From: Edaphochlamys debaryana
Lineage: Eukaryota > Chlorophyta > Chlorophyceae > Chlamydomonadales
Assembly (NCBI GenBank): GCA_016858145.1
Contig: JAEHOE010000004.1
Span: 1,240,001-1,304,000, forward strand
Reading direction: 5' to 3'
Length of the DNA stretch: 64,000 nt
Shown here: positions 22,476 to 34,742 of the stretch, piece after piece
How the letters are laid out: every line of letters starts with the position of its first letter
How positions within the stretch are numbered: position 1 is the first letter of the stretch
Made by a program: the position numbers and the translations under genes
The notes under the pieces: generated by a model
The model's input: only the letters and a program-made list of their open reading frames with translations
The model's database searches: none
What the model was told of the DNA's origin: nothing

Positions 22476-24853
22476 TCAGAAGGTACGGATGGCCAGCAGG
22501 AAGCCAGCAAGGAATCCGCCCACGGAGGGCACGCCCTGGCTGATGGCGCCGAGGAAGTTGGACATGAGGGGCTTGAAGTCGTTGTGGTCCTGGTGGTGAC
22601 GGGGTGCAAGGGGTCGTTTCGCAAGGTTGGTGTGTACCGTAAGTTGGGCAGCGGGGGTATGGTACTATGGTTCCCTGACGTTAGCAGCTGCCCCAGGCCG
22701 CCCAACTGGCCATGGAGATTGGGTGCTTGGGTTGCGGTCGATGCGCCGGGGCGGCATGGCGATGTGTGGGCGCAAGCATACGGTAAGCAGGGCGCGTGCA
22801 CTCACGATCTTGCCGTCCTTGTTGACGTCGAGGACCTGGCTCACGGTGGAGTGCACGTGGGACCAGTTGACCGTGATGAAGCCTGGGGCAGTGGGGGGGT
22901 GGCCAGGGTCGGGGACGCAAAGGGGATGGAAGCGTCAAGGAGGTGGGGTATTCCAAGCGCGACGGGGAGGGAGCAGCAGGACGCTGGGCAAGCGCGCAAC
23001 CGGCACACGCGCGGCCGACGCGCCTTACGAATCACGACATCGCAACGCCCGGGCGGCTGCTCCCACCGCAGTGCAGAGCGGCCCGCAACCCTGCACGCCC
23101 TCCTCCTCCTCCACCTCTTCCTGCTCCCCCTCAAACCCCCGCCCCGGGAACTGCCGCCCCCTCCTCAGTCCTCACCCGTGTACGCCAGGCCCTGCACGAG
23201 CAGGAAGAGCAGGCCCACGCACACTGCCACGAACTGGCCCACTTTCTGCGGTGGGAGAACAAGGGGAGCGGAGGGAGGCGGGCGGCGGGAGTCAGCCGGT
23301 ATTTGGAGCCCTGACTTGAGTGAAACGACTCGAAGAGAGCATTTCTCAAAAGCAGTGGGACAGGAAACTGTCGTGATCTCGAGCTGAGGTCACCATACGC
23401 TCCCGGCTCGGAGCTGCCAGGTGCCCAAAAGCGGTGTTCATCCCCAACCTCAAGTACCAGTAACCCTCAGCTTGCGCGCACGGTAATACCCGCACTCCCG
23501 CGCTTTCAGGTTATACTGGACCAGGCTTGCGAGTATGTTCACCGCCTAAGCAACGTAGCAAGGTAGAGGCGCCCCAAGTTCCGGCTGCCAGCTCCCACGG
23601 CCACCAGCCGCCCGCACCTTGAGCGCGTAGCCCGCAGCGGCGCCCACGCAGCCGCTGAAGCCCAGGTTGGTCAGGATGGGGCCCGCCAGGTTCCACAGCA
23701 CATCCGTGACCTGCAGGAGGGCCGAGGCGTGGATGTAAGGGCTGCTCACGTGAGTTACGGCTATAGGACAGGATTGCGCGCCGGGTAGCAGCAGAGGGGC
23801 GCCAGGCAGCAGGGGGAACGGCCTGGCTGGGGGTTGCTGCGCTGAACCAGATGCGAATACAGGTAGGGCAGGCTGAGTGACGTGTAACGTACGGGCGACC
23901 CAGATGAGGCCGGCTGTGGAACGCTGACCCGACCCACATGGCGAGAGGGGCAGGCCCCGTGAGCAGGCCCCGACCCACATCGAGGACGCCATTCATGCAA
24001 CGCTGCATTTGCGTTTGTGGCCCATGATGCAGCTGTCCCTCGCCCCTCCCACAACAAATACGTCCTTTACCGGAATCCTGCTGGACGCCTGTCTGGCCCT
24101 GCCCCGACCAGGCAGTCTGATATCCCCAATGCCTCCTCCAGACGGCAAGCCCGTCCTCTTTAACGCCTACCATGGTGCCTGTTAGCTTCAAACTATGCAG
24201 TTCGGACTTGAGCCACCACCCACCTTCTCTACGGTCAGCTCGCCCTGGGGCTGCGGCGCCGGGGTTTCCTTCTTGCCGGCCCAGGCCGCCCCCTCGCCCG
24301 CCAGGAAAACGCCCCCGGCGATGGTCAGCGCAGCCATGCGGCCCCAGCCGCTGCTACCCGAGGAGCCAGAGCTACCTGCGCCACAAGGACAGGGGGGCGG
24401 GTCCAGAAGTTGTTGGCTGGACGGCCAGGGTCGCTTGACAGTTGAACGTGGGGTGCTGGGGGCTGCGAGGACGCCCGCGCGCTTACCCCCGCTGCCTCCA
24501 TTTCCGCCGCGTCCGTTGCCGTTCGAACCGCTGCCGCCGTTGCCACCACCCACGATAGCAGAGAGCGCTGAAACGGGCCTGCTCGCAAAAAGGAACGGGG
24601 TGTGGCAAATGTGTCGAGCCATCCATGTTCGCACGTAACGCCTCGCGGTGTGTGTGCTTACCTCGACATACGTGGCGCAATTCCAGTCATCCAAGAGACC
24701 TGCATAGCACGAGCGCTTGCGTTGCGCGGATGTCCGCGGTGCGAAGACATCGTTGCCGCGCTGGGCGTCGCTGACCGGAGGAAGCTCCCTGCTCACCTGC
24801 AGCCTACGCAGACCCATCGGGGACGCGCGGGTGAACAAGCGAACCCCGAGCAT
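22476..24853 (-). CDS. FUN14-family membrane protein, plastid-targeted
   Basis: Eight exons: 24853-24797, 24699-24662, 24578-24487, 24375-24224, 23710-23618, 23245-23176, 22882-22806, 22589-22476; 230 residues. FUN14 proteins are small integral membrane proteins of organelle envelopes; animal FUNDC1 is a mitophagy receptor, while the role of algal members is unclear. Seen: a basic transit-like start (MLGVRLFTRASPMGLRRLQ), a Gly/Ser/Asn-rich linker (about 43-72), and a FUN14 core with NLGFSGCVGAAAGYALK, KVGQFVAVCVGLLFLLVQGL, NWSHV and a final GGFLAGFLLAIRTF. Residues 186-197 (DVNKDGKIDHND) have the spacing of an EF-hand calcium loop. No LC3-interacting motif was identified. The exon 2 acceptor (GCAG at 24700) was chosen because it alone keeps phase. 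Confidence 0.87.
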
Positions 24854-26045
24854 GTTGCCTTGCAGATTGGCGAGTTCGACCAACGAGTCGGGAGAGCACC
24901 GTAGAGACCTCAGAGACTACTAGTGAAGCAGTCTTTATCTATGTATATGCATGCTCTGAAGGCCAGGCCAAGCGACTGGCTCGGGAGTCGGTCGGCACCG
25001 CATCTGTCGCCCCAGCCACGCGCTCGCGGCTCGCTGCAGTTCATGCCAGAAGCTGATAGGAAAGCACGCTTGCATTGGGGTAGGACATTTGACCCTTGTA
25101 CAAGGGTTAACGAGACTGCGTGCCGTTGGGTCCCCCCGTGGTGCCTTCAGACCCCTGCACACCTCGCCGGCCTCCCCGCGCGCCTACCCACAATACCACA
25201 AGCAGGTGCGCATGCATCCACCCAAAGAGTCACCGTCCCCACTGATCCTACCAGCTTCGCGCCAGGAGCCAGAGGTATGCAGCATGCGTTCCGAACACAA
25301 GGCCTCACGTCCGCCCCTCCCCTCCTCAGCTTTCCCCAGTATTCCCTCATGTACCCTTGCCAGCGCCAGGAAAGGCCGTTGCATGCCAGGCCCGACTACG
25401 GGTCCGGCCTTTGTGCAGGGATTCATGACGGCTTCGGGCGGCATAGATGAGCCCCCGCGCGCGGGGTGATCACTTTCGCCACGCCCCAAAACGTACACAG
25501 CACACGGGATCTGTTATCCCGTATGAACGCCACACCAACGAACTGAAACAAAGTACATTGTCAGGCAGGATAGTACGCCCATAGCCTACGCTTACAGTGA
25601 GCCCACTGCTCCGCACACAAGAAGACGGCCTATGTTGCCGTTCCGTACCGCATGTGGGTTGGCACGCGGAGTGGAAATCTGGAGCCGCCAACCTCGGCAG
25701 AGCCCTCATGTCATTGGGTAACCGACTGGACACAGAAGCTTGGGCCACATCCCGTCAAGCCTGACCGTCCGCCACGGCTGTGGGCCAGAAGCATGGCCTG
25801 CTATTACAAGGCTCGCGCCTGCAGGCCCCTCCAGCCTGACTGCTGAGGCTCCCATGCAGACCAGGGTCACCCCCAGCCATCGCCGGTACCAGCTGGTAGC
25901 CGCCGTCCCGTCGCCACCTGGACCCCGACAGCCAGCAGCCCACATACCGCGCCGCACGCTCAGCATGCACGCCACCGCATCGCACCGCACGCGCCGCACA
26001 GCAGGCGCTACTGATCCAGCGGCACCAGGCACCGCACGGCAGCCG
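24854..26045. other. Intergenic, FUN14 promoter and 3' flank of MATH gene
   Basis: No supported exon. Minus-strand TGTAA at 25808-25804 may end the transcript of the MATH/RING-like gene; the right-hand part of the FUN14 promoter should lie near 24854. Confidence 0.5.
25804..25808 (-). terminator. Candidate TGTAA polyadenylation signal, MATH/RING-like gene
   Basis: TGTAA on the minus strand, about 240 bp after the stop codon at 26046-26048. Confidence 0.45.
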
Positions 26046-29000
26046 CTACTGCTCCAGCGGCGCCACGGGCAGCACGCTCAGCACGTCACGGGCGCAGAAG
26101 GGGCACCGTGCGGGGCCGCAGGCGGCGGCTGACGCGGCGGCCAGCAGGTCTGCCGCGCATGCGGCGCATGCTGCGACGCAGACCGAGTCGGCGTGGATGA
26201 GTCCAGAGTCGGGCGGCCGCCGCAGGCACACCTGGAACACACACAAGGGAAGCGGGCGCAGCAAACACGGTGGAGGGATGAGAGCGCTCTCTTACGGTGC
26301 GCTGTTCTACACTACACGCAAGGCGGGGACTGCGCGCCACGCTGATTTCCTGGCCTTGGCGCTTTGCATCCGCTGCTGCATCTCGGCCACCGCCTGCCCT
26401 CCCCTTCGCATGCCACAAAAGAGACCCACCTGGCAACGCTGCTCGTCCCGCATTCGCCGCGGCCCCAGGCCCAGCTGGGCCCCCATGGCCAGGAGCTCCG
26501 TCCCGCCGCCGCCGCCGCTGCCGCCGCCGCGGGCGCCGCCGCTGGAGGCCGGCGCGCTGGTGGCCCAGGGGCCGCCGCCCCACAGGGAGGAGGCGGCGGA
26601 GGCGGCGGCCGAGGAGGCGCCGCAGCCCCACGCGTCCCACGTGCTGCGGGCGAGGGAGCCCAGCGAGGCGGTCGAGGCGGTTGTGGCGGTTGAGGCGGCG
26701 GACGGCTCCGCCGTGACTAAGGCGGTTGATGGCTGCTCAGGCTGCTGCTGCACGTGCGCGTCGGCTGCAGGCCTGGACGGCGGCAATGCTGGCCCGAGTT
26801 TGGCGGCGGAGTCTGACGGAGCGCTGCTGGGCGTTGGCTTGGGCGGCGTGGGCGCGGCGGTGCCCGCCCCGCTTCCAGCCTGCTCCGCCCCCGGCTGCTG
26901 CGCCGTGTTGTCTGGCGCCTGAACCGCCACGCGCGCCGCTTCGTCCGCGCTCGCCCTTTCACTCTGCGCCCCCTCAGCCTCGTCCTCAATCATTAGAACC
27001 GCTGCGAGCGTCAGCAGGCCACGGGCGGTCGCGATGAGCCCAACGGCCAGCCGCTTGGCCAGCGCACGCTGCAGCCACAGCAGCAGCGGCACCAGCAGGC
27101 CCCCGCCGCCGCCGCCGTCGGCGTCACCGTCGCCGCCGTCACCAAAGGAGCTGGGAGCCGCCGCCGTAGAATGGGGGCCAGCACCGGAGGGAGCCGCAAT
27201 GGCGGTGGCGGCGGGGGTGGAGGTGGAGGTGCCGTTGGTGGCAGTGCTGGCGGCGGCGGCGGCGGGCGCGGATCCCTCGCCCAGCCAGGCGCGGAGCAGG
27301 GGCGCGACGGCGCCGCGCCAGGCGTCCTCGCCGGCCTCCGCGGGTTGCGCGCCAGCGGCCGAGGCAGGCGCGGGGCTGGGGGCTGAAGCGGCGGCGTCGG
27401 TGGGAGTGGTGGAGGGCGCGGCCTGTGCCTGGGGCTTGGCCTGCGCCTGGGCCTGGGCCCTGCTTTTGGCCTTTCCCTTTCCCTTGCCGCGCTGGGCCGG
27501 CGCTTGGCGCCCAGAGGCCGCCGGCTTGCCCGCCCCGCCGCCCTGCGCGCCGGCAGGACCGGCAGCCGCCGCTGTGGCCTTGCTGCCCCCGCCACCCGCG
27601 GAGGGCTGCGCTCGAGAGGCTCCGTCGACAGCATCCGCCCCGACCGGCCCCGGCGCTGGGACCCCGCCCCCGCTGCAGCCCGCGCTTGCCGCCCCGCCCC
27701 GCCGCCCCGCCTGCTCCTCCTCCTCATCCGCTAGTAGCGAGTTCGCCACCCACTCTGGGATCAGCGCGTCAGCCTCGTCGTCGTCGCTTCGAGGCTCCAT
27801 GGATGCCGCGCTCTCCTCCAGAGAAAGCGCGAGCGAAGCCGTGGCTGGGAGGGCGCCGGCGCCGCCGTTAGTCATGCCGGTGGCGCCGCCGTTCATGCCG
27901 GCGCCGCCGCCACTGAGGCTGAGGTGCCGCTGCACGCGTCGCTCGAAGAAGGGCTGAGGCGCGCTGACGCTGGCACTGCCGCCGCCACCGCTAGTGAGGC
28001 TGCCGCTGCTGAGGCTGACGAGAGGCAGGGACGGGTTGGCCTGGGCGAAGGAAGACGAGGCGGCGCCGTCGCGGCCGGATGCGGATCCAAACGATGCGAA
28101 CGAGAGCGTGAGCGGGGGTAGTGGCTGCAGGGCCTGGCCTCCGCCTGGCAGTGCCGAGGTGGAGAGCGCGGAGCCCGAGCCCGAGGGAGCAAAGAGTGAC
28201 GTGGCATGCACGGCCGGGTCACGAGCGGTGGACCAAGCCAGGTGGTCCAAGGAGCCTCGGAACGGGGCGGGGCCGGTTGCTGCGAGGCCCGTGTTTGGGA
28301 GCGCGGGCGGCGGGGAGCTGGGCTGAGCTGCTGTGACGGGAGAGACGGTGCCAGGGTTGGAGATAGGGGTGGTGGTGGCGGAGGGGCTGGGGCTGGAGCG
28401 AGCGGCTGCAGGGCCAGGGCTGGGGCTGGGGCTGGGGGATGTAGAGGGGCTGAGGGGCAGAGTGTCGGGGGCTGCCGCTGCCGCTGCGGCTTTGCCGCTG
28501 CTCGAGGGCGTGAGGGCGCGGCGGGAGCCGCCCACGCCTGCGCCCCTGGCACCCCCGCTGGGTTTGCCCCCGTTCGCTCCACCGTTGCCGTTGCCGGTGC
28601 CGACGACGCTCTTGCCTGAGGGCCGTTTCTCCAATACGGATTGGGAAGGACCCGGCGCACTGGTGGAGGTGGGGATAGGCGGCGCGCCAGCCGTTGCAGT
28701 CGTGTTGGTTGTGTGGGTGGGGTTGGCGCAAGCCGTACTGGAGCCGGGAGAGCCGGCGCTGCGGGACGTGGTGAGGCCGGCGGAAGAGGAGAAGGCGCTG
28801 GAGGTTGGGGCGGTGGTCGTGGAGGGCGCGGGTGCGGCAGGCAGTGGGGGTGCGGGGTTTGGCTGCGGGGCGCTGGCTGAGCTGGCGGGCCGGGGCTTGG
28901 GCTTGGCTGGCGGGGGGTGCGCCTGCTTGGCTTTGGCGGCGCCTGCATGTGGAGGGGGGGCCCAGGGCCGGAGTGAGGTAGGCAGGGACTGATGCCCACC

Positions 29001-32000
29001 TCCAGGCGGCTGGCGATGGCCCCCGGCGCAGACCGCCACCCCCCCGCCCGAGTCGCCCGCCCACGCGAAGAGGGTGACTACGGAAGGACGACATGTGGAG
29101 GCATGGAGACGTTCCCCTCGTATGGAGGCACTCCTTCTGATGGGGACCCATGCGACCAGGGCCATTCGGGCCAGACCCCAGTCCCCAAGCTCCGTGCATG
29201 CCATGTGGAGGCATGAAGCGATCCCTTTTAGCTTCCTGAAGAGACTGGCGGGCGACGCGCGCGACTCGCCACCCAGCGCCCACGGTGCGTGCAAACAAGC
29301 AGACACGCTTCCCGTCCCCCACGCACCGGTCTTGGCGCCTCCGCCACTGCCTCCGCCCGCCGGCCGGGCGTGCTTGGCGCCCCCGGGTCCCCCGGCGCCC
29401 GCCGCTGCGCTCGCACGCAGCCGCGCAGCCGCTGCCTCCGCCTCCACTGCGGCCTGCGGACGGGTACAATGCAGAAGCTAACCGGCGGTGCGTAAGCACG
29501 TGGCACGCAGAAGGCAGCTGCAATCGAGGCAGCGATTGCCCATCCGCAGAGCCCGCGAAGGTCCAGTAGATGTCTCAAGCGACCGATGCTGCCCAACACG
29601 AGGCGCCCTGCGCTGCCTCACCCCACCCCACTCCGCCCTACCACCCCTGCAGCCCTGCGACTGCGCAAACTCACCTCGGCTTGCCGAGCTCGGTGCCACA
29701 CCACCCCAGCCACCAGGATCACGAGCGCCGCCACGCCGGCCACCGCCACCGCCACCGCTGCCAGCGCGTCGCCGCTGCCGACGGTGCCGCCAGCGCCCTT
29801 CGCCGCCGCGCCCCTTGGGCCCGCAGCCCCCGGCGCCGCCGCCACCCCCGCTGTCAGTAGCTCCAGCAACCCCGCCTCGCCCGCCTCAACCCCGGCTCCT
29901 CCCGGCCCTGGTCCGTCGTCTTCAGCCCCTGAAGCGCCCTCCTCCGCCACCCCGTTCCCTAGTACCAAAGCCAGGACCCGCCGTGCCGCGGCCCAGGCAC
30001 GGGCCCCGGCCCCGGGCCCCGCGGGCCCGGCTGCGTCGCCGGGCCCAGCCAGGGCCCCTGGCGACGCGCTGGCGGCATCGTCCGCGACGGAGCTGCCGGA
30101 AGCTGCGAAGAAGGTGCGCAGGCTGTCGGACTGGGCGGCCAGAGCGGCGCGGAGCTCCGCGGCTGAGGAGTAGAACTGGCCCTTGAGGGAGTAGCCCACC
30201 CTGTGGGAAGGAGTGTGAGCCGGGGGATGTATGTTGTTGGGTGGCATTGCGTCGGGGGAAGACGGGGAGGGCGGAGGGGGAAGGAAATGGTGGAGGAGTA
30301 GTGCCGGCCGGCTTCCTGTGCGCCTGTGTTCCCTCGGCTTACATGAGCAGGCGCCCGTACAACCACTCGGAGTGCCCCTCGTCGGTGTTCGGGCATACGG
30401 TGACGCCCCATACAGACACCCAGCCACCCCCCTTTAAGCACACCCACTTGGAGTGCCCCTCATCCGTGATGGAGTAGGTCACCATGAGGTCCCGCACCCC
30501 CAGGCCCTGCATCTCGGCCCACAGAGCCACGGAGGAGCGGACCGTGTCGTAGTGCTGCCGCTCGATGCCCGCGTACTCCACCCAGTGGGGGACCACCTGG
30601 GGGGCACGGAGGGATGCATGAGGGCGGCGTGTTGCGTCGTCGTTTGTGTTTGCACCCGCACCCGCACCCTCCCACCACCACCACCGCCACCCAGACCAGC
30701 CGCCGCCCCGTCCCGTCCAGCCTCGAGGCTCAGCCGCCGCCAAGCCCCGTCCTGGCGCGCACCCAGCGTGTGTCGTACGGCAGTACGGCACCCACCTGCC
30801 GTACGTCCACCCGCACCAGCAGCCGCCCCGCGCGGTCCAGCCAGCCCTCCTCGGGGTCCAACAGCTGCGCCCTTGGCAGAAGCTTGTTGAAGCCCCAATT
30901 GGTGGCCAGATTGGTGAAGTTGTGCTGGGCCTCTGTGGGAGGGGGAGGGGGCACAGGGTTGTTTCAGAAGTGTGTAAGATCTCGTCGTCAACGCCGGAGC
31001 GGTGAGGAGCGGCTCCTGCTAGTACTTGCGTTCTCCCGGCCCACCCACCCACCCTGCACAATGTGCGGCCGCTTGCCCCTCACGTTCATCACTGCAAGTG
31101 CAAGCGGGCGCCGGGAGGAACAGGTCAGCACCGGCAGCCACGAGCGAAGAGCACAAAGCCAAGCGCAACCCGGCCCCAGTCCGGTCCGGTCCCGTCCTTA
31201 ACCCTCTCCTGTCACGCGTGTCGGCTGCGTTCTGGAGTGGAGAGCCGTCCAGGCTCAGGGCGCCGAGGGGCAAGGCCCCCTGGGCACCGGCACGGGCTCA
31301 ACGATTTGTGCGGGAAGCCCGGACCCGCCACGTCCTCCTGACCCCTGCCCTGCACTGTCCTCGACCCCGGCCCCTACCCGCCCGCATCTTTTGACTCACC
31401 CCATCCTAGGCCCTCCCTGCTCTGCCCCTATTTATTGGCTGCCCCTGTTGCCCACCCGTGAAGCGCCAGGCGCAGTGGACGGCCTCCCTCTGGCCCCAAT
31501 GGGGCGCCAGGGTTGCTCCGATATAGAGGCTGGAAGGGACCGGTTTGCAGGTGGAGGCGAGGTGGGGAAGAAGCCGCGGTGTGGAGTCGTTGCGTGACAG
31601 TGAGGGGTTGGGTGTGGGGGGAGAGGGACAGGCAAGGGGCAAGGTCGGTTTCTTAAGGGGTTGTTGTTGTAGGGGCTTGGCAAGGGAAGATAGCAGCAGG
31701 TGGGAGCTACAGGGTTGCGATGGCCAGGCATTTGCTGAAGGTTGAGGCGTGTCCGTGAGGGGTTGCTGACCTGAGGTATCCCGTGTGACCCTCGTCACCC
31801 TGGGGGTAGAGGATGAGCTGCCTGGGAGGCAAAGGCGCGAGGGAGGTAGACGGGGGGGTGAGACGCGTGGCAGGTTGAACACAAGCTAGACGTGCCAGGT
31901 CGCAGTCGTCGTGATGAACAGGCCAAATGGTCAGTAGTGTGGGCTGTTCCAGAACTGGGCGGCCTCAAGACCCCGCCAACTCAGGAAGCGCAGGGGCTCC

Positions 32001-32407
32001 CACCCCCTACCCCCCCACTCGCCAAAGCGTGGAGGCCGCTCTGAACACGCTTGAGTCAAGTCTTTTTTCGGTTCTGCCTTCGTAGGCATCAATTTGCCAC
32101 TGCGAATACAAAGTTTGGCGGGCGACACCTTTCAGCAAATTGCGCGCAAGCACATGCGCACGCAGAACGCAACCCTGGGCCCCTCACGACACACTTGATA
32201 GCTGGCCAGGTAGGGCGAGTCGTCGTCGTCTCCATCCACGACTCTCAGCTCGGTAGCAGAAGAGCTAAGCCCGGCGTGCGTCAACACCGCGTTGTTCCGC
32301 CGGTGAAGCAAGCGCTCAACTGCTTCAGGGTGCCGAAACTCAGCCTCCTTGCCGAGCAAACTCGGTATGCACGCAAGGACGAGGAGGGCCGGCAGTCTGA
32401 GTTCCAT
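26046..32407 (-). CDS. Signal peptide - MATH domain - membrane span - RING-like protein
   Basis: Eleven exons: 32407-32195, 32099-32011, 31821-31771, 31529-31456, 31091-31053, 30932-30796, 30596-30343 (or -30448), 30200-29675, 29453-29327, 28942-26430, 26231-26046; 1402 or 1367 residues. Seen: signal peptide MELRLPALLVLACIPSLLG; a MATH (TRAF-C) domain at about 70-201 (YQWQIDAYEG, LWRVGGQLILYPQGD, GYLSLYIGATLAPHWG, NWGFNKLLPRAQLLD); a unique region; a membrane span at about 432-454 followed by basic HRAR; about 880 residues of Ala/Gly/Pro/Ser-rich sequence; and a C-terminal Cys motif with CxxC (1340/1343), CVAACAAC and CPFC (1384/1387). The last motif suggests a RING ubiquitin ligase facing the cytosol, but the central CxH pair of a classic RING is absent. 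The exon 1 donor (GTGTGT) is weak, so linkage of signal peptide to MATH needs a transcript. Confidence 0.75.
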
Positions 32408-34742
32408 TCCTCCGCTTGCGCGAACACGCAGCAGCGGCCAGGACCCGCTCCGTTTCCGACTCTGCGGTGCACTTGCTAAGCTGGCATAATGCTGTCGGCA
32501 AGATAAAGTGCAGCGCCTGGCACTTCTGTCAACTTGGTTACAAGCTTAGGCTGCGTTTGAAGCGTTGAAAGTGCGCAGTGCAGCTGTGTAGAGCGGGGCG
32601 CGCACACGGCCAAGTAAGTTTGCCCTGGCGCAGCTGTCAGCCCCGCAAGTATGTACTGTACGGCAACGTGCGGCAGTAGGAGCGCAGGGCATGGGCTCCT
32701 ACTGCCCGGCGCAAGGTCACGGCGCGAGGTCATCCTCCCAACACGAGTACAATGGCGAGAGACTTCGCAGGAACAACCCCTGCTGCGCCCTGCGCAGGGC
32801 ATGCCCCCCCCTACCCTCAGTTCCACCCTCACGGGGTTCCTTGCAGCTCAGGGTGTCGACAAGCCCGTCTCGTGCGCGGCTGCTTCACCTAAACGATGCG
32901 GCTTCTTGCCACGTTGTTCTCGTCGAACCCCTACCCTCGAGGTCCACCAAGGGCGCCAGGGGTCCCCCTCTCCCACAGTTGCGAGCCGCTGCTATTGCTG
33001 TGCAAGCAGGTGCAAATTGCCCAGGCCTCCAGGTCCGGCGGCGACATCCGATTTCCTGGTCAGGTCACGAGTTCACGACCCACGCTCCTACCACCAATGG
33101 ACGCCGGGTGGGGTGCACGGGCTCAGCCCTTCCTGTCTTCGGGAGTTCGGGTAGCCACCCGAGAGACTGAACTCGCAGCGGCACAGCACTCAGAGCAGCA
33201 GCCAGGCATATGGAGGCATCGAGGTCATACATGGCGCCTGAGCATGCACCGAACCGGCCTGTGTAACATCTCACTCTCTCTTTCTCTCTCTGAATCCGCC
33301 CCTTTGGCCGCATTCCCGCATAAGCCCGCTGAGAGCAGCCAGCACGTGTACCTCAGATCACCACCACCAGAGCAGCAACTCCAGGAGTACTGTCCTCATG
33401 GCGCCATCATCAAGAACCTAGTGAAACTGGACTTTTCGTCCAACGGGGTCCTTACCTGCGCGACAGCCGCTGTCCCGCCCGCCGCCCCACACACCAGTGC
33501 GAGTACCAGTGCACCACCCTAGCCTCACACGCGCGATGGGGCCGAGTGCCTCAATCGTCATGGAGCCCCACACCAGCGCGGTAGGACCAAATGCAGCCGC
33601 TCCAGAAAACGATCCGCCCCCTCCCTGCTATCGTGGACCCACCGCACACAACTACAGCTCGAATAGAAGCCAACACCCCAAGCCCCCCCAAGCATTGCCC
33701 TCTGCCTCAGATGTCAGTGTGCTTCCCTAAGATTAGGGCCGTAGCGCCCGCGGCAGAGTTCCCCTCCGCCTCCCGCGTATGACCCTGGTCCACCCTGGGC
33801 GGTCGATCTGCGAACGGCCCTCACCCCTCCAGCCCCGCCCCACATGCCCTCCTGCATTTGCTCCCCGATACGCACCCCCCACACCAGTGTAAACCACCAC
33901 TAAAAGGCCACGTCAGTTAACGTCGTGGGACTGGCCGGTGCTCCCTCCACACGACCGCGAAACCATGCGCCAGCGTATGAACCATGCGCCTCCGCCGCTC
34001 GCCCTCCGAGGCCCCAGGCCCAACAAAGCCTCACTCTCTCTCTGTTTCTCTCTGCGCCTTGACACGCCGCCATCACAGCCGTCGCGGCGCACGCTCGTCT
34101 GCCGACGTCTCCTCCGAGAGGTGTGCCCGGCTGACACGGAAGCCATGCCAGGCCCCGCGGCGACTGTAACAGGCCCATCGGTGCCTGCGCCAGGCCCAGC
34201 GGTGCCTGCGCCATGCCGCAACCGATGGGAGCATCAGCCTCAGCCCAGCGGCGGACTGCATGCTGCCGCTGCCACCGCCTCGCTGCAGCCCAGCTAGGGC
34301 CCCCACACCGCCCCTGCAGCAGCAGCCGCTCACCGGGGCCGCAGACCCGTCGGGCACGGCTCGGCGGTGCCTGGTGAGCGGCGGCGCGCTGGTGGCGCGG
34401 ACTGTGGTGCCCGTTGACGCGGCGCCCCTCGGGGCCCGCTGGCGCTGATTGGGATCGCAGAAGCGCTCGAGCGGCGCCGAGCCCCATTCGGCTCTGCCAG
34501 GTGGCTCGGCCTTTCGAGCTGGACGATGCGGCCGCGAACGCAGCGCCTGCCGCTGCTTCTTACTGGGCCAGCAGTCCGGTGTGAAGAAGGTGGCACTGGG
34601 CGGCGGAGCGCTGTGCTGCGGGCCCTGCGGGCGCTCACGCGCAGACTGGCGATGGGCTGTTCACCATGACGGCAAGCGCCTCGCCGTGCAGCACTGTGTA
34701 CCGTACGTGTACCGCCGTACGCGCAGTGTACGACACGGCACA
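32408..34742. other. Long intergenic region with repeat debris
   Basis: No supported exon on either strand. It contains 33116-33160, related to 14866-14905, and two CT-rich stretches near 33270 and 34030 that resemble each other. The promoter of the MATH gene and the 3' flank of the mTERF gene lie here. Confidence 0.45.
33116..33160 (+). repeat. Dispersed repeat fragment similar to 14866-14905
   Basis: CACGG-GCTCAGCCC, CCTGYCTTCGGG and AGCCACCC blocks occur in the same order here and at 14866-14905, differing by small gaps (7 extra bases here, 3 fewer elsewhere). Probably decayed copies of one element. Confidence 0.5.

Noticed and set aside
26307..29447. A single 1046-codon open frame on the minus strand as a complete gene
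   Set aside because: It is the large exon 10 plus intron read-through; the true product is spliced upstream to MATH exons and downstream to the RING-like exon, and its apparent start lacks context.
29285..30186. Long plus-strand Pro/Arg-rich open frames opposite the MATH gene
   Set aside because: They are antisense shadows of an Ala/Gly-rich coding strand; no start, splice or similarity supports them.
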